From: an uncultured Chlorobiaceae bacterium
GTDB lineage: Bacteria > Bacteroidota > Chlorobiia > Chlorobiales > Chlorobiaceae
DNA length: 64,000 nt
NCBI GenBank assembly: GCA_903843305.1
Contig: CAIMPI010000031.1
Span: forward strand, 1-64,000
Direction: 5' to 3'
The translations under genes were made by a program, and so were the position numbers. The first letter of the stretch is position 1. Every line of letters starts with the position of its first letter. Of the stretch, positions 1 to 8,320 are shown piece by piece. A model generated the notes under the pieces. It saw only the letters and a list, made by a program, of their open reading frames with translations. It had not been told where the DNA came from and ran no database searches.

Positions 1-1
1 C

Positions 2-607
2 GCTGAACAGCTTTATCGCAAAGAACAAAGCACAAAGCGGAATCTCAAGCAAAGCAAAATCCGTTATCCAGCCATACTTGAACAGGTACATTGCAATGCT
101 GCCCGAAACCTGACACGCAATCAACTGATCAGTCTGGCCGACTGTAGTTTTATAGGGAGGGGAGAGAATATCCTGATTACCGGTGCGACCGGGTGTGGCA
201 AGAGCTATCTTGCCTGTGCACTGGGAAGACAGGCCTGTTCACTTGGCTATCGAACCATGTATTTCGGTATGAACCGGTTTCTTGAACAGATTTCCCAGAC
301 AAAACTTGACGGCACCTTTGTCCGGGTGCTCAATCAAATAGAACGAACCCATCTGATTATCCTTGATGATTTCGGTCTCCAACCCCTTGACGCAACGACA
401 CGTATTGCCCTGCTGCAGATCCTTGAAGATCGGTATGGAAAGCAGGCTATGATGATCACCTCCCAGCTTCCTGTTGGGCAGTGGCATGACGTAATTGGGG
501 AGCCTACAATTGCCGATGGAATCATGGATAGATTAGTCGGAAATGCCCACCGAATTGAGTTGAAAGGTGAATCATTAAGAAGAAGGAATTTGGAAATAAT
601 TCTGTAA
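2..607 (+). CDS. istB: IS21-family transposition helper ATPase IstB (5' truncated by window)
   Basis: IstB is the AAA+ helper of IS21 transposition; it loads on target DNA and stimulates the IstA transposase. The open frame is continuous from base 2, so the true start lies upstream of the window. A Walker A motif GATGCGKS is encoded at about 181-204, followed by a Walker B-like segment LIILDDFG at about 352-375. The protein ends normally at 607. About 200 residues are visible, against roughly 250 for complete family members. An ATG at 257 lies inside the domain, after the Walker A motif, and is not the real start. Confidence 0.88.
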   Translation, partial: AEQLYRKEQSTKRNLKQSKIRYPAILEQVHCNAARNLTRNQLISLADCSFIGRGENILITGATGCGKSYLACALGRQACSLGYRTMYFGMNRFLEQISQTKLDGTFVRVLNQIERTHLIILDDFGLQPLDATTRIALLQILEDRYGKQAMMITSQLPVGQWHDVIGEPTIADGIMDRLVGNAHRIELKGESLRRRNLEIIL

Positions 608-636
608 GTTCTAACAGCAAATCTGGCATGAAAAAG

Positions 637-757
637 GTGGTACACTTTGCTCCGGAATGCCTGGTACACTTTCGCACGGAATCAGTGGTACACTTTCGCA
701 CGGAATCAGTGGTACACTTTCGCACGGAATCAGTGGTACACTTTCACCGGAATACTC
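637..757 (+). repeat. IS21 right-end tandem repeats (about 5 x 24 bp)
   Basis: Five head-to-tail copies of a 24-bp unit (consensus gtggtacactttcgcacgga plus atca) start at 637, 661, 685, 709 and 733. Units 2-4 are nearly identical; the first and last are diverged, and the last is about one base shorter. The position immediately after istB, at the element's end, and the shared tggtacacttt core fit IstA-binding terminal repeats. The array is fully in phase with the reading frame, which makes a spurious long ORF with a VVHFRTES repeat. Confidence 0.75.
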
Positions 758-1064
758 AGTCACTTGACTGGATTGGGAAAAAAGCTGTTGTAAACCACCA
801 CAAGCAGGTGCCGTTTTATATGTTGCGTAGGAATAATGAGTTGTCGGCTGGTGATCCTGATTCAAAAAATCTTCTTGTGCAGGGGGATAACCTTGTTGCC
901 TTGAAGTTGTCGAGTACAAAGCGGAGACATCATGGAGCAATGAAGATTCACGGGAGAAACGCGCTTTGGGGGAGTTGTGGGAGAAGCGGAGCGGAGGCGA
1001 GTGTTTGTTTGTGATGCCGAAGGGGAGGGATTTGGCGGGGATTGGGGGGATGGTAATGGTGTGA
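757..1064 (+). pseudogene. Type III restriction-modification remnant: mod 5' end fused to res 3' end
   Basis: From about 757 to 906 one frame reads LDWIGKKAVVNHHKQVPF, then GDPDSKNLLVQGDNLVALK, which matches the N-terminal region of type III adenine methyltransferases (Mod). It stops short of the catalytic DPPY region. From 909 a different frame reads VEYKAETSWSNED, KRALGELWEKRSGG, then ECLFVMPKG, characteristic of the extreme C-terminus of the type III restriction subunit (Res), to a stop at 1062-1064. The whole middle of the mod-res operon is missing and the two ends are joined out of frame. The IS21 element sits at the very start of mod. Neither fragment can be functional. Family recognition is from memory of conserved motifs. 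Confidence 0.7.
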
Positions 1065-1183
1065 TTTTTGACGTGTTGGTGATGAACCTTTGATTTGAAT
1101 GGTCGGAAATGTATAAAGATATTATACCCTATTCTCGTTGGGAGCTTTGGTTTGTAGATCAATAGATACCAAGCATTTCTAAT

Positions 1184-1804
1184 CTAATCATTGCGGCGCT
1201 GAATCATTACGGGAATTCCCGCATTTGACTCAAAAGCTTTGAGAAGCTCATGAGTCAGTTTTTTTTGCTTCTCCAATGCGTCGTTATCAACAGGAAAACT
1301 AACCATGTCCATTTTAATGCTCGTATCTCCAAACAACAGACGAAGAAGACCCTGTCTGATAAGTGCCTGTTCGGTTTCAATTTTCGTATGGCCTTCCGGA
1401 AGATAGATGCCTTTTTTGACATGAACAGCATCGAAATCGTAGCCAAGTGGCTTGCCCATTTCCATAAGCAATTCTGCCAGCAATGTGGCTTTTTTTTCAT
1501 TCCAAACATGGAGTTGTACTTCATTCTTTTCGCCTTTGGGATAGTCCCCAAGATGATCCAAATAGCTTTTCCATGCTTCACGTGTTTTTTTGAATCGTTT
1601 TCCTTTACATTCTAAATCAATAAGGTTGAGTGCCTGAACGTGGTCGAGGGAAAGACCGGTGGCACGAGTGGCCATTAAGGTTTTGAAGATGTGTAATTGT
1701 CTTTTTCGCGTTTCTTGAAACTGCTCAATTAGTTTTTGCACTTGTACTGCAAATACTGGTGCAACAAAGACAGCAAGCACCATTACCCCATCACTAAATG
1801 TCAT
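1184..1804 (-). CDS. DUF6680-like hypothetical protein
   Basis: A 206-residue protein of unknown function. The first 20 residues are a hydrophobic stretch (VMVLAVFVAPVFAVQVQ) that could anchor it in the membrane. A basic segment with RKRQLHIFKTLMATRAT follows, then a conserved-looking region with HVQALNLIDLEC. This N-terminal pattern is what I associate with the DUF6680 family, whose members occur scattered in accessory regions; the assignment is by eye. No catalytic motif is apparent. It stands alone between the restriction remnant and the J-domain gene, on the same strand as the latter. Confidence 0.7.
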   Translation of the reverse strand: MTFSDGVMVLAVFVAPVFAVQVQKLIEQFQETRKRQLHIFKTLMATRATGLSLDHVQALNLIDLECKGKRFKKTREAWKSYLDHLGDYPKGEKNEVQLHVWNEKKATLLAELLMEMGKPLGYDFDAVHVKKGIYLPEGHTKIETEQALIRQGLLRLLFGDTSIKMDMVSFPVDNDALEKQKKLTHELLKAFESNAGIPVMIQRRND

Positions 1805-1938
1805 TTTTCTATTCTCCCGGTGTATTGAAATTGTTCATGGGCATAAAAAACTATTTTTCAATCACTTAAATTCTTTTTAGTTCAGGTTCGTTTGGAAAGT
1901 ATCATATTTGTAGGGTTTTCTATAGCACAAAATTAGTC

Positions 1939-2826
1939 TCAAAATTCTGTTTCTGAGAGTTCATAAGTTTGCATGTTTCCATTTTTTACCTTGTAAAGTG
2001 TCATCCTGAGCTTGCTGTATCGAATACCGTTTGACGTTGGTATTTCTTCAAGGGAAAAAGCCTCTGACCGGGCTAACTGTCCATTACTTAAGTCGCGATA
2101 ACGAATGTCGTAGCTTCCCATTGTAAGTTTATTTAGGGTGAAGCTGCCAAAAGCAGGTATATAAAATTGTCGAACGGGATAAGCCTTGGTGCCGTCCAGC
2201 GAAACCAACTTTACGAAAACATCGGAATCATTGCGGTTGTTATCTATGGTAATCGTCGAAAAACCGCCTGTATGAAGCCTGTTATAGCCTTTGACATATC
2301 CTGCAGACGATGGCCAAGTCTGACCATTGGGTGCTTGGTTTGGCCTGATGTATTCATTTTGGACAGCTTGTGGTGCTGCTTCATAAGGTTTGGGGTCAAG
2401 CGGCGGTGTATGGGTGTATGTGCTCTGCTCGGTTACCCAAATCCATATGAAGAAAGCTAAGAGCCCATACGCAATCCAATTCTTAAGAATGTGTGAAAAA
2501 ACTTTTTTGGTAAAGAATTGTAGGCGTAGTATTTGCGGTTGTGAAGATGGTGATTGTGGCGTCGTTTTTTGCTGCTTATTGGAGTGTGTGGTTTGTTCAG
2601 GTACATACTCTTGTTGTGCTATCCACATATCATGTTGTTGCCGTTTTTCAGTATCAGACAACACCTCATATGAAGCGTTGATGATTACCATAATTCGCGT
2701 TGCTTCAGAGTTCTCAGGATTTCGATCTGGGTGGAATTTCAGAGCTAAAGACTTGTAGGCTGCACGGATCACTTCTGGCGGTGCATTGCGTGCTACCTTC
2801 AGATTGTCGTAGTGAGTGTGAATCAT
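1939..2826 (-). CDS. Membrane-anchored J-domain (DnaJ-like) protein
   Basis: Residues about 4-67 form a J domain with the diagnostic HPD tripeptide (FHPDRNPE) and the flanking YEVLSD segment, so it should stimulate an Hsp70 partner. A low-complexity Gln/Ser/Thr linker follows, then one membrane span (WIAYGLLAFFIWIWVT, around residue 117-132). The C-terminal half of about 150 residues has no Gly/Phe region or zinc fingers, so this is not DnaJ itself but a specialised type III J protein with an unknown, probably periplasmic, domain. The start is the first ATG, and the J domain begins within a few residues of it. Confidence 0.8.
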   Translation of the reverse strand: MIHTHYDNLKVARNAPPEVIRAAYKSLALKFHPDRNPENSEATRIMVIINASYEVLSDTEKRQQHDMWIAQQEYVPEQTTHSNKQQKTTPQSPSSQPQILRLQFFTKKVFSHILKNWIAYGLLAFFIWIWVTEQSTYTHTPPLDPKPYEAAPQAVQNEYIRPNQAPNGQTWPSSAGYVKGYNRLHTGGFSTITIDNNRNDSDVFVKLVSLDGTKAYPVRQFYIPAFGSFTLNKLTMGSYDIRYRDLSNGQLARSEAFSLEEIPTSNGIRYSKLRMTLYKVKNGNMQTYELSETEF

Positions 2827-3386
2827 GGCAGGTCAAGAGTTGCGTATAAACAATGGAAAAGTAGGATCTCTAAGAAAAGTCAAGCGAATGACTCAGTTTT
2901 CGGGTTGTGCTCCATGTTATGTTATAATGCCGTAAGTTACAAATTTTTGTAGAGGTCGCCGACGGCATTCAAGTCGTTGCGGTTAATGTTGCGGAATTTG
3001 TTGTTGCCCGATATTAGACGTTCCCAATCACGTTATGTTGAAGCTGCATGGGTGTGTGGAGCTCCAGATTCGCACATTATCCTTTTTTTTGCCGAGCTGG
3101 AGCTCAGCGTTCCCAGGGTATAGGTTTCAGTGCGCCAACACTGATGTATGTCAGGGGACGCAAGTTCAGTCTGCTCCAGATCAGCCCGGATACGCAGGGC
3201 GCGGAACTGTTTTGAAAATTATTTCTTATATATTACACTTGATGGGTATGGGAATAAGCACATGGTTGTACCTTGTCTGTTGCTGATAGCCTGAGTTTTC
3301 TTTGGTGTACGTCATAATCCTGGAAATGTTTATTATTCCACAAAACGTGGATAGTTGCATGTAACTCCAACCAATAAGGAGTCGTA
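2827..3386. other. Gene-poor 560-bp stretch with inverted repeats and a decayed gene end
   Basis: No convincing complete gene is present. Two perfect inverted repeats are visible: aatgccgt/acggcatt (2926-2933 and 2962-2969) and gagctccag/ctggagctc (3059-3067 and 3097-3105). A minus-strand open stretch at 2937-3032 translates to a protein-like tail and may be a gene remnant. An 83-codon plus-strand frame at 3035-3286 has no family features. The end near 3375 holds the ribosome-binding site of the next gene. Confidence 0.5.
2937..3032 (-). pseudogene. Possible C-terminal remnant of an unidentified gene
   Basis: On the minus strand, 31 codons between two in-frame stops read RDWERLISGNNKF, then RNINRNDLNAVGDLYKNL. 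The composition and rhythm look like a genuine protein C-terminus rather than random translation. No start codon or upstream domain is present. I cannot name the family. It may be debris from a lost gene, in keeping with the decayed restriction locus nearby. Confidence 0.3.
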
Positions 3387-3809
3387 ATGGTATTCAAGAT
3401 TGCACTTCGACCGGATCAGATAACTGACCTGGCTTCGCTTCGGGCTCATAAACCGGAATTGATTGACGCAATTATCGAAAGCCTGGTCGCTTCTCTTGAG
3501 CCTCTAACACCATCAGATGCCAAAGAGAGGTTTGAAAAGCTCACGGAAGAGTGGCAGGGTGACACTAAATTTCTTTCCAATATTGATGAGATAGCTTTGC
3601 ATCCTGCCTACCAGAGAATTATTGGTATGGGGCCAACGGTTATTCCCTTCATTCTTGAAAAGCTGATAACTTCGCCAAGCTATTGGTTTTGGGCATTGAA
3701 AGCAATCACGGGTGAAGATCCTGTGCCTGCTGCTGACCGGGGGGACATGGTAAATATGACTCAACATTGGTTGCAATGGGGGCGTGAACATGGCTATGGA
3801 GCTGATTAA
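3387..3809 (+). CDS. Hypothetical protein, first gene of a DUF7689-like pair
   Basis: A 140-residue soluble protein. The N-terminal half is helical (LIDAIIESLVASLEPL, then a charged segment AKERFEKLTEEWQGDT). The C-terminal half contains the motif HPAYQRIIGMGPTVIPFILEKL and an aromatic stretch SYWFWALKAITGEDP, then ends in HWLQWGREHGY. A clear aaggag sits about 7 bases before the ATG. The downstream gene overlaps its 3' end by about 20 bases, so the two are translationally coupled and probably work together. I know proteins of this type as frequent partners of DUF7689-like proteins, but no biochemical role is known to me. Confidence 0.75.
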   Translation: MVFKIALRPDQITDLASLRAHKPELIDAIIESLVASLEPLTPSDAKERFEKLTEEWQGDTKFLSNIDEIALHPAYQRIIGMGPTVIPFILEKLITSPSYWFWALKAITGEDPVPAADRGDMVNMTQHWLQWGREHGYGAD

Positions 3810-4251
3810 ACAGCATTTCCCTAATCTCGGGCAGGATTGTAAAATCACCAGCCCAGAAACATCCTCCTATAACTGTATTGCATGGGCTGCCGGTGTTTCT
3901 GATAAATTTTGGTGGCCAGATTCCGAATACATTGCATTTTGGCCTCAACAAATTCAGAGAAGAGTTACCCTTGAATCTTTTATCGCTGCATTCGAGACTT
4001 TGCGATATGCTCGTTGTGAGTCAGAAGAATATGAAGATGGTTTTGAGAAAATCGCCATTTTGGTTGACCCCTTTACCATCAAACCCACTCATGCCGCACG
4101 TCAATTAACAACAGGGCGGTGGACAAGCAAGCTGGGACAGTCCTTTGATATTGAGCATGATTTAAGAGAGGTTTGTGGTCAGATTTACGGCACAGTAGGA
4201 GCTGTTATGAAGCGAACTTTTGCTCATAAGTCCACGCTGAAAGAGTGCTGA
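3790..4251 (+). CDS. DUF7689-like protein, possible papain-like fold
   Basis: About 153 residues, starting at the ATG at 3790, which has a G-rich ribosome-binding site (gggggcg) upstream; a GTG at 3784 is an alternative. Conserved-looking blocks are YNCIAWAAG, WWPDSEYIAFWP, EKIAILVD, THAARQL and GRWTSKLGQSFDIEHD. The spacing of a Cys followed by Trp-Ala, a later His-Ala, and a downstream acidic residue resembles NlpC/P60 or transglutaminase-like active sites. That is inference, not an established activity. The gene overlaps its partner's 3' end by 20 bases. Confidence 0.72.
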   Translation: MAMELIKQHFPNLGQDCKITSPETSSYNCIAWAAGVSDKFWWPDSEYIAFWPQQIQRRVTLESFIAAFETLRYARCESEEYEDGFEKIAILVDPFTIKPTHAARQLTTGRWTSKLGQSFDIEHDLREVCGQIYGTVGAVMKRTFAHKSTLKEC

Positions 4252-4309
4252 ACGTTTTTTTTAAAGAGGATAAGTAGCGCTGGCTCAGATATTTTGCTAT
4301 TGTGAGCGG

Positions 4310-5029
4310 TCAAGACCAGAAAGAATCAATGGCGATTTCCATGCAGGGAGCTCCGGGACTTTGCTCTATCGTGATTAATTGCCCATGGAGTCTATAGCTC
4401 AGTTGGCTCTGGAGCCTTGGATTTGAGAGAACATTAGGGTTCAGAATGGCATAATTTATTCCTCCCAAGTGTCGAGCAGACAAGGTGAGCAGGCCAGGAT
4501 GACCTTCGCGATGGATTCTTGCACCGACGGACTGCGTGAAGGTGTAATCGGTTGTATGAAGGAGAGCTGGATAGTGGGCAGCAACATGGCGAAAATCAAG
4601 CAATACTGCATCGCACGCCACGGCATAGATTGTGCGCTCAATGACGACCTCTTCATGCTCAAAGCCAGCATCGCAGAGTAAACCCCGAACCCAGTGGTGA
4701 GCCGATTCATGGACTGATGTTTCGAGCCTGTCGCTGCCATACCAGACTCCGAATGACCCATCAGAAAATCGGCTTGCCTGCCGGTTTTTAAACGGCCAGT
4801 TTATCGCTTTGAACCATAGGGCATCTTCAAAAGGACGATGAATTTCCGGGGTATGCGACTGATAAGGCAGAGGTTTGGTGTCGGATTCGAGCTGACGAGC
4901 CAGAAGCCACTCCTCGGGATTGCGGCTTAAATCGTCGAACGGATCCTCGGATTCACTCAAGGCTACAATATTGCGTAGCAAGTCCTGATGAATATCGGTT
5001 ACAGTGATATGGGAGAAGAGGTTATCCAT
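4310..5029 (-). CDS. RES-domain toxin (NAD-degrading type) of a RES/Xre toxin-antitoxin pair
   Basis: RES toxins (MbcT/ParT class) have an ADP-ribosyltransferase-like fold and deplete or modify NAD-related substrates, arresting growth until the antitoxin binds. The domain is seen in RFSDGSFGVWYGSDRLETSVHE (Arg, Ser, Gly, Tyr and Glu of the family signature) and GGINYAILNP toward the C-terminus. It lies directly downstream of an Xre/MbcA-like antitoxin gene on the same strand, the standard order for this family. The ATG at 5029, 14 bases after the antitoxin stop, is preferred; a GTG at 5059 would overlap the antitoxin by 17 bases. Confidence 0.87.
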   Translation of the reverse strand: MDNLFSHITVTDIHQDLLRNIVALSESEDPFDDLSRNPEEWLLARQLESDTKPLPYQSHTPEIHRPFEDALWFKAINWPFKNRQASRFSDGSFGVWYGSDRLETSVHESAHHWVRGLLCDAGFEHEEVVIERTIYAVACDAVLLDFRHVAAHYPALLHTTDYTFTQSVGARIHREGHPGLLTLSARHLGGINYAILNPNVLSNPRLQSQLSYRLHGQLITIEQSPGAPCMEIAIDSFWS

Positions 5030-5042
5030 TTGGCGCAGCAGA

Positions 5043-5438
5043 TTACAGGGCGCATGCACGGTCGAGATAGAAACGCACCATCAAAAGACCGGCGAACCCC
5101 CACTCTTTGATGACCTCTAAAGGGGTAAGGTTATCGAAGGCTTTGTTTCGTGTGGATATCCAGTGATAGGCAAGATCCCGGTTTTTCGGAAAGAGCGTGC
5201 GAAGATTTTTGTGGATTGCCAGCAAATGACCTACCCGTTCATACTGATCACGACTGGTTCCGATTGGTTCGCCTTTTCGATAGCGCGTCAAGGCACCCCG
5301 ATTGGCTGGCGCAAGCCCTAAAAGAACAGCCTGATCTTCTGTCGTCAGCTTCCAGTGGTCGAAAAGCGTCATTACCATTTTGGCTAATGCTCCTCGATCT
5401 TTTGATGTGATGGTTTGATGCTCAAGCAGTGTGTTCAT
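5043..5438 (-). CDS. Xre/MbcA/ParS-type antitoxin
   Basis: A 131-residue antitoxin that should bind and block the RES toxin and repress its own operon. The middle carries a helix-turn-helix-like region ([11 protein letters not shown] followed by [14 protein letters not shown]). The C-terminus has the DUF2384-type toxin-binding segment ([16 protein letters not shown], then [16 protein letters not shown]). The gene precedes the toxin in one operon, and a near-perfect palindrome sits about 50 bases upstream of its ATG. Confidence 0.87.
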   Translation of the reverse strand: MNTLLEHQTITSKDRGALAKMVMTLFDHWKLTTEDQAVLLGLAPANRGALTRYRKGEPIGTSRDQYERVGHLLAIHKNLRTLFPKNRDLAYHWISTRNKAFDNLTPLEVIKEWGFAGLLMVRFYLDRACAL

Positions 5439-5488
5439 CGGTACCTATCTATGTTATGAAAGCCTATGGAAGAATATAAATAATAGTT

Positions 5489-5517
5489 ACTATTGAAACA
5501 ATAAATGTTTTAATAGT
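5489..5517. promoter_or_regulatory. Palindromic operator upstream of the RES/Xre operon
   Basis: The 12-base arms actattgaaaca and tgttttaatagt are separated by ataaa and match at 11 of 12 positions. The centre lies 65 bases upstream of the antitoxin ATG, within AT-rich sequence suitable for a promoter. Position and symmetry fit an autoregulatory site for the Xre-type antitoxin. No binding consensus was available to compare. Confidence 0.6.
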
Positions 5518-5842
5518 GCTTTTTTTCGGCAGTATGCTTACCAAACCTTCATTTCCTGGATACCACAATCACTCATGTCCATTTATGGTTATATATTCTG
5601 ATGAATGACATTAACTGTTAACTGCAGCCACAATCCACGGTGCAAAATTTGACAAGAAGCGTTATTATGTATGATATTTCGACGGCAACATCTGTTTTTC
5701 GACAATTATGCTTGACCGTATCCGGCTATGAACACGAAACATTTTATCTCAGAGTATTGCTTGTAGATGCTCCATGAATTGTTATTCGCCTCAGTTCCCT
5801 ATATTCAGAAAAAAGCCAGCATTCGTTCATTACCGATCCTTC
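5518..5842. other. Intergenic stretch between the toxin-antitoxin operon and mutS2
   Basis: About 325 bases with no supportable gene. It would hold the divergent promoters for the antitoxin operon and mutS2, but no clear -35/-10 pair or ribosome-binding site for mutS2 could be picked out. Confidence 0.4.
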
Positions 5843-8224
5843 ATGAACCCCACTACCCTCAAAAAGCTCGAATTCGACAAAGTCGCCCACTATGCCGCTC
5901 AGCTCTGCCTCTCGGCGATGGGGCGCGACCAGCTTCTTGCAGCCGTCCCGCAAAGAGATCGGCAGGTGCTTATTGCGGAGCTTGAGCGGTTGCTTGAGTT
6001 GCGGAATCTGCTTCAGGAGGGGATTGCGCTTCCGTTCTCATATCTGTCCGACACCCGCCCGCTGCTGAAAAAGCTGGAGCTGTTGGGGAGTTATCTTGAA
6101 CCAGAGGAGTTGCAGGATATCTATCATCTTCTCTTTTCATCGGTGCAGTTGCGGAAGTTCATGGCGCTCAACCGCGAGGTCTATCCGTTGCTTAATGACT
6201 TTACCCTACAGCTCTGGCTTGAGAGTGCTCTTCAGGCGGGGATTCGCCGGATTATTGATGAGCAGGGGAGGGTGCGCGATACGGCGAGTGATGCGCTTCT
6301 GATGATTCGGGGGGAGTTGCTGAGCAGTCGTGAACTGATTCGCCGGAGAATGGAGCGGCTGCTTCGTCGCTCTCAGGATAGTGGCTGGCTGATGGAGGAG
6401 AGGGTGGCTGTCAAGAATGGCCGTCTGACACTTGGGCTGAAGGTGGAGTATAAGTACAAGATTGCAGGGTATATCCAGGATTACTCCGGCTCGGGACAGA
6501 CGGTCTTTATTGAGCCTGCAGAAACGCTGGAGATCAGTAACCGCATTCAGGATCTGGAGATCAGCGAACGGCGGGAGATTGAGCGCATTCTGAAGGAGAT
6601 GACGGAGGAGATTCGGCTTGAGCTGGGCAATCTCCGGCACAATGAAGCTCTGCTTGCGGCGTTTGATGCCCTGTATGGACGGGCGCGGTTTGCGGTTGAA
6701 ACTCATGCTGTGCTGCCCGCTATTACTGAAGGGCAGGCGCTCCGTATTGTGAAGGGGTACCATCCCTGGCTGCTTATTTCGCATCGTCAAAAGGAGGTGC
6801 AGCCTCTTGACCTGATTTTGGATGAGGAGGATCGTGTTCTGGTGATCTCAGGCCCCAACGCCGGCGGAAAGTCGGTAGCGATGAAGAGCGCCGGGCTGCT
6901 CTGCTGTATGCTGGTTCATGGCTATCTGCTCCCTTGCAGCGAGAGTTCGGTGTTTCCCCTTTTCCGGGATATTTTTATCGAGATTGGTGATGACCAGTCC
7001 ATCGAGAATGACCTCTCCACCTTCAGTTCGCATCTTGGCGCTATAAAGTCAATACTTGATGGTGCAGGCAGTCGAGATCTGGTGCTCATTGACGAACTTT
7101 GTGCTGGCACCGATGTTGAAGAGGGTGGAGCTATTGCCCGTGCGGTGATTGAGGAGCTGCTTAGTCGTTCAACCAAGACGATTGTGACCACCCATCTTGG
7201 TGAATTGAAGGCTTATGCCCATGAGAGGGAGGGTGTGGTGAACGGTGCGATGGAGTTTGATCGGGCGGAGCTTCTGCCAACCTTCAGGTTTGTCAAGGGG
7301 CTGCCCGGCAACAGTTTTGCCTTTGCCATGATGAAGCGGATGGGGTTTCCCCGGAAAATGGTTGAACGGGCATCTGGATTTATGCTGCACGAGCGTATCG
7401 GGCTTGACCGGATGCTTGATGACCTGAGCCGCCTTTTTGAGGATAACCGTACACTGAAGCAGCAGCTTGAAGTGGATAAAGCGGATATGAAGAAGAGGGA
7501 GATCTCATTACGTCAGGAGGAAGCGGCGTTTGAGCAGAAGCGCCGGGCGCAGAAGCTTGGAGCATCGCGGGAGCTTCAGAAGGAGCTGGAACATGCCCGG
7601 CAGGAGATACGCGAGATTCTGCAAGAGGTTAAAGCGGCACCGATCGACGATAAAAAGGTGCATGAGGCCCGTAAAAAAATTGGCATCAAAAAGCAGCAGG
7701 CCGAAAAGAGTGAGTCGCTTCTGCGCGCCAGAGCTGAAGCTGCGGCCAGGGTTGATCGTACCATCCGTGCTGGCGACCTTGTCAGTATTCTTGATACCAA
7801 TACTTCCGGTGAGGTTGAGAGTGTTCATGGTGAGAGTGTGGTGGTGCTCTGCGGTAATTTCAGGTTGACCACATCACTGAAAAACCTTGAGAAGACATCA
7901 AAAACACAGGCAAAAAAGAGTTTGCGACAACCTGAACAGCGGCAGATCATAAGCTCATGGTCGGCCATGACGGCAGGAATTGAGTCAACAAAACTTGATG
8001 TGCGGGGGTTGACTGGTGATGAGGCGACGCTTAAAATTGAAAGATTTCTTGACACCATGCGCCTTAACCGCATTCATGCAGCGATGATCCTGCATGGCAA
8101 GGGAACAGGTTCTCTGCGTAAAAGAACTGCCGACTGTTTGCAGCAACATCCAGCGGTCAAGGGGTTTCGGCTAGGCGAGTGGGGCGAAGGCGGGGATGGG
8201 GTGACCTTTGTGGAGCTGGAGTAA
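5843..8224 (+). CDS. mutS2: MutS2 family ATPase/endonuclease
   Basis: MutS2 is a MutS-like ATPase with a C-terminal Smr nuclease domain. It acts on branched DNA to suppress recombination, and on collided ribosomes in some bacteria. The start at 5843 (MNPTTLKKLEFDKV) matches the family's usual N-terminus; an in-frame ATG at 5774 would add 23 unlikely residues. Walker A GPNAGGKS lies near residue 337 and Walker B LVLIDELCAGTD near 413. A long Lys/Glu/Arg-rich coiled coil follows (about 520-640). The Smr domain occupies the last 80 residues with LDVRG and HGKGTGSLR. The length of 793 is normal. Confidence 0.95.
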   Translation: MNPTTLKKLEFDKVAHYAAQLCLSAMGRDQLLAAVPQRDRQVLIAELERLLELRNLLQEGIALPFSYLSDTRPLLKKLELLGSYLEPEELQDIYHLLFSSVQLRKFMALNREVYPLLNDFTLQLWLESALQAGIRRIIDEQGRVRDTASDALLMIRGELLSSRELIRRRMERLLRRSQDSGWLMEERVAVKNGRLTLGLKVEYKYKIAGYIQDYSGSGQTVFIEPAETLEISNRIQDLEISERREIERILKEMTEEIRLELGNLRHNEALLAAFDALYGRARFAVETHAVLPAITEGQALRIVKGYHPWLLISHRQKEVQPLDLILDEEDRVLVISGPNAGGKSVAMKSAGLLCCMLVHGYLLPCSESSVFPLFRDIFIEIGDDQSIENDLSTFSSHLGAIKSILDGAGSRDLVLIDELCAGTDVEEGGAIARAVIEELLSRSTKTIVTTHLGELKAYAHEREGVVNGAMEFDRAELLPTFRFVKGLPGNSFAFAMMKRMGFPRKMVERASGFMLHERIGLDRMLDDLSRLFEDNRTLKQQLEVDKADMKKREISLRQEEAAFEQKRRAQKLGASRELQKELEHARQEIREILQEVKAAPIDDKKVHEARKKIGIKKQQAEKSESLLRARAEAAARVDRTIRAGDLVSILDTNTSGEVESVHGESVVVLCGNFRLTTSLKNLEKTSKTQAKKSLRQPEQRQIISSWSAMTAGIESTKLDVRGLTGDEATLKIERFLDTMRLNRIHAAMILHGKGTGSLRKRTADCLQQHPAVKGFRLGEWGEGGDGVTFVELE

Positions 8225-8320
8225 CAACCATTATTTTCGCAGGCAATGCAGAGCCATTGAAAAACAGGTAGCAAAACTGTATCTTGTGCCAAATGGGGTC
8301 ATCCCGCTTTTGACGTGATA

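Larger units (their letters stand above)
1..757 (+). mobile_element. IS21-family insertion sequence, 3' part
   Basis: This is the right-hand portion of an IS21-type element. It carries the istB helper ATPase followed by an array of 24-bp repeats containing tggtacacttt, the kind of multiple transposase-binding repeats IS21 elements carry at their ends. The left end and istA lie upstream of the window. The right boundary is placed near 757, where sequence resembling the start of a type III methyltransferase begins. I could not confirm target-site duplication because only one end is visible. Confidence 0.8.

Noticed and set aside
637-757. Possible CRISPR array
   Set aside because: The units are contiguous with no spacers between them and lie at an IS21 element end.
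628-1014. A 128-codon plus-strand ORF across the repeat array
   Set aside because: It is a chance fusion of in-frame 24-bp repeats, a Mod fragment and out-of-frame Res sequence, not a functional gene.
1092-1163. Short protein-like frame (MYKDIIPYSRWELWFVDQ)
   Set aside because: Under 25 codons with no ribosome-binding site and no family resemblance; too weak to call even as a remnant.
3035-3286. 83-codon plus-strand ORF
   Set aside because: No ribosome-binding site or family features; it includes one of the inverted repeats and low-complexity translation.
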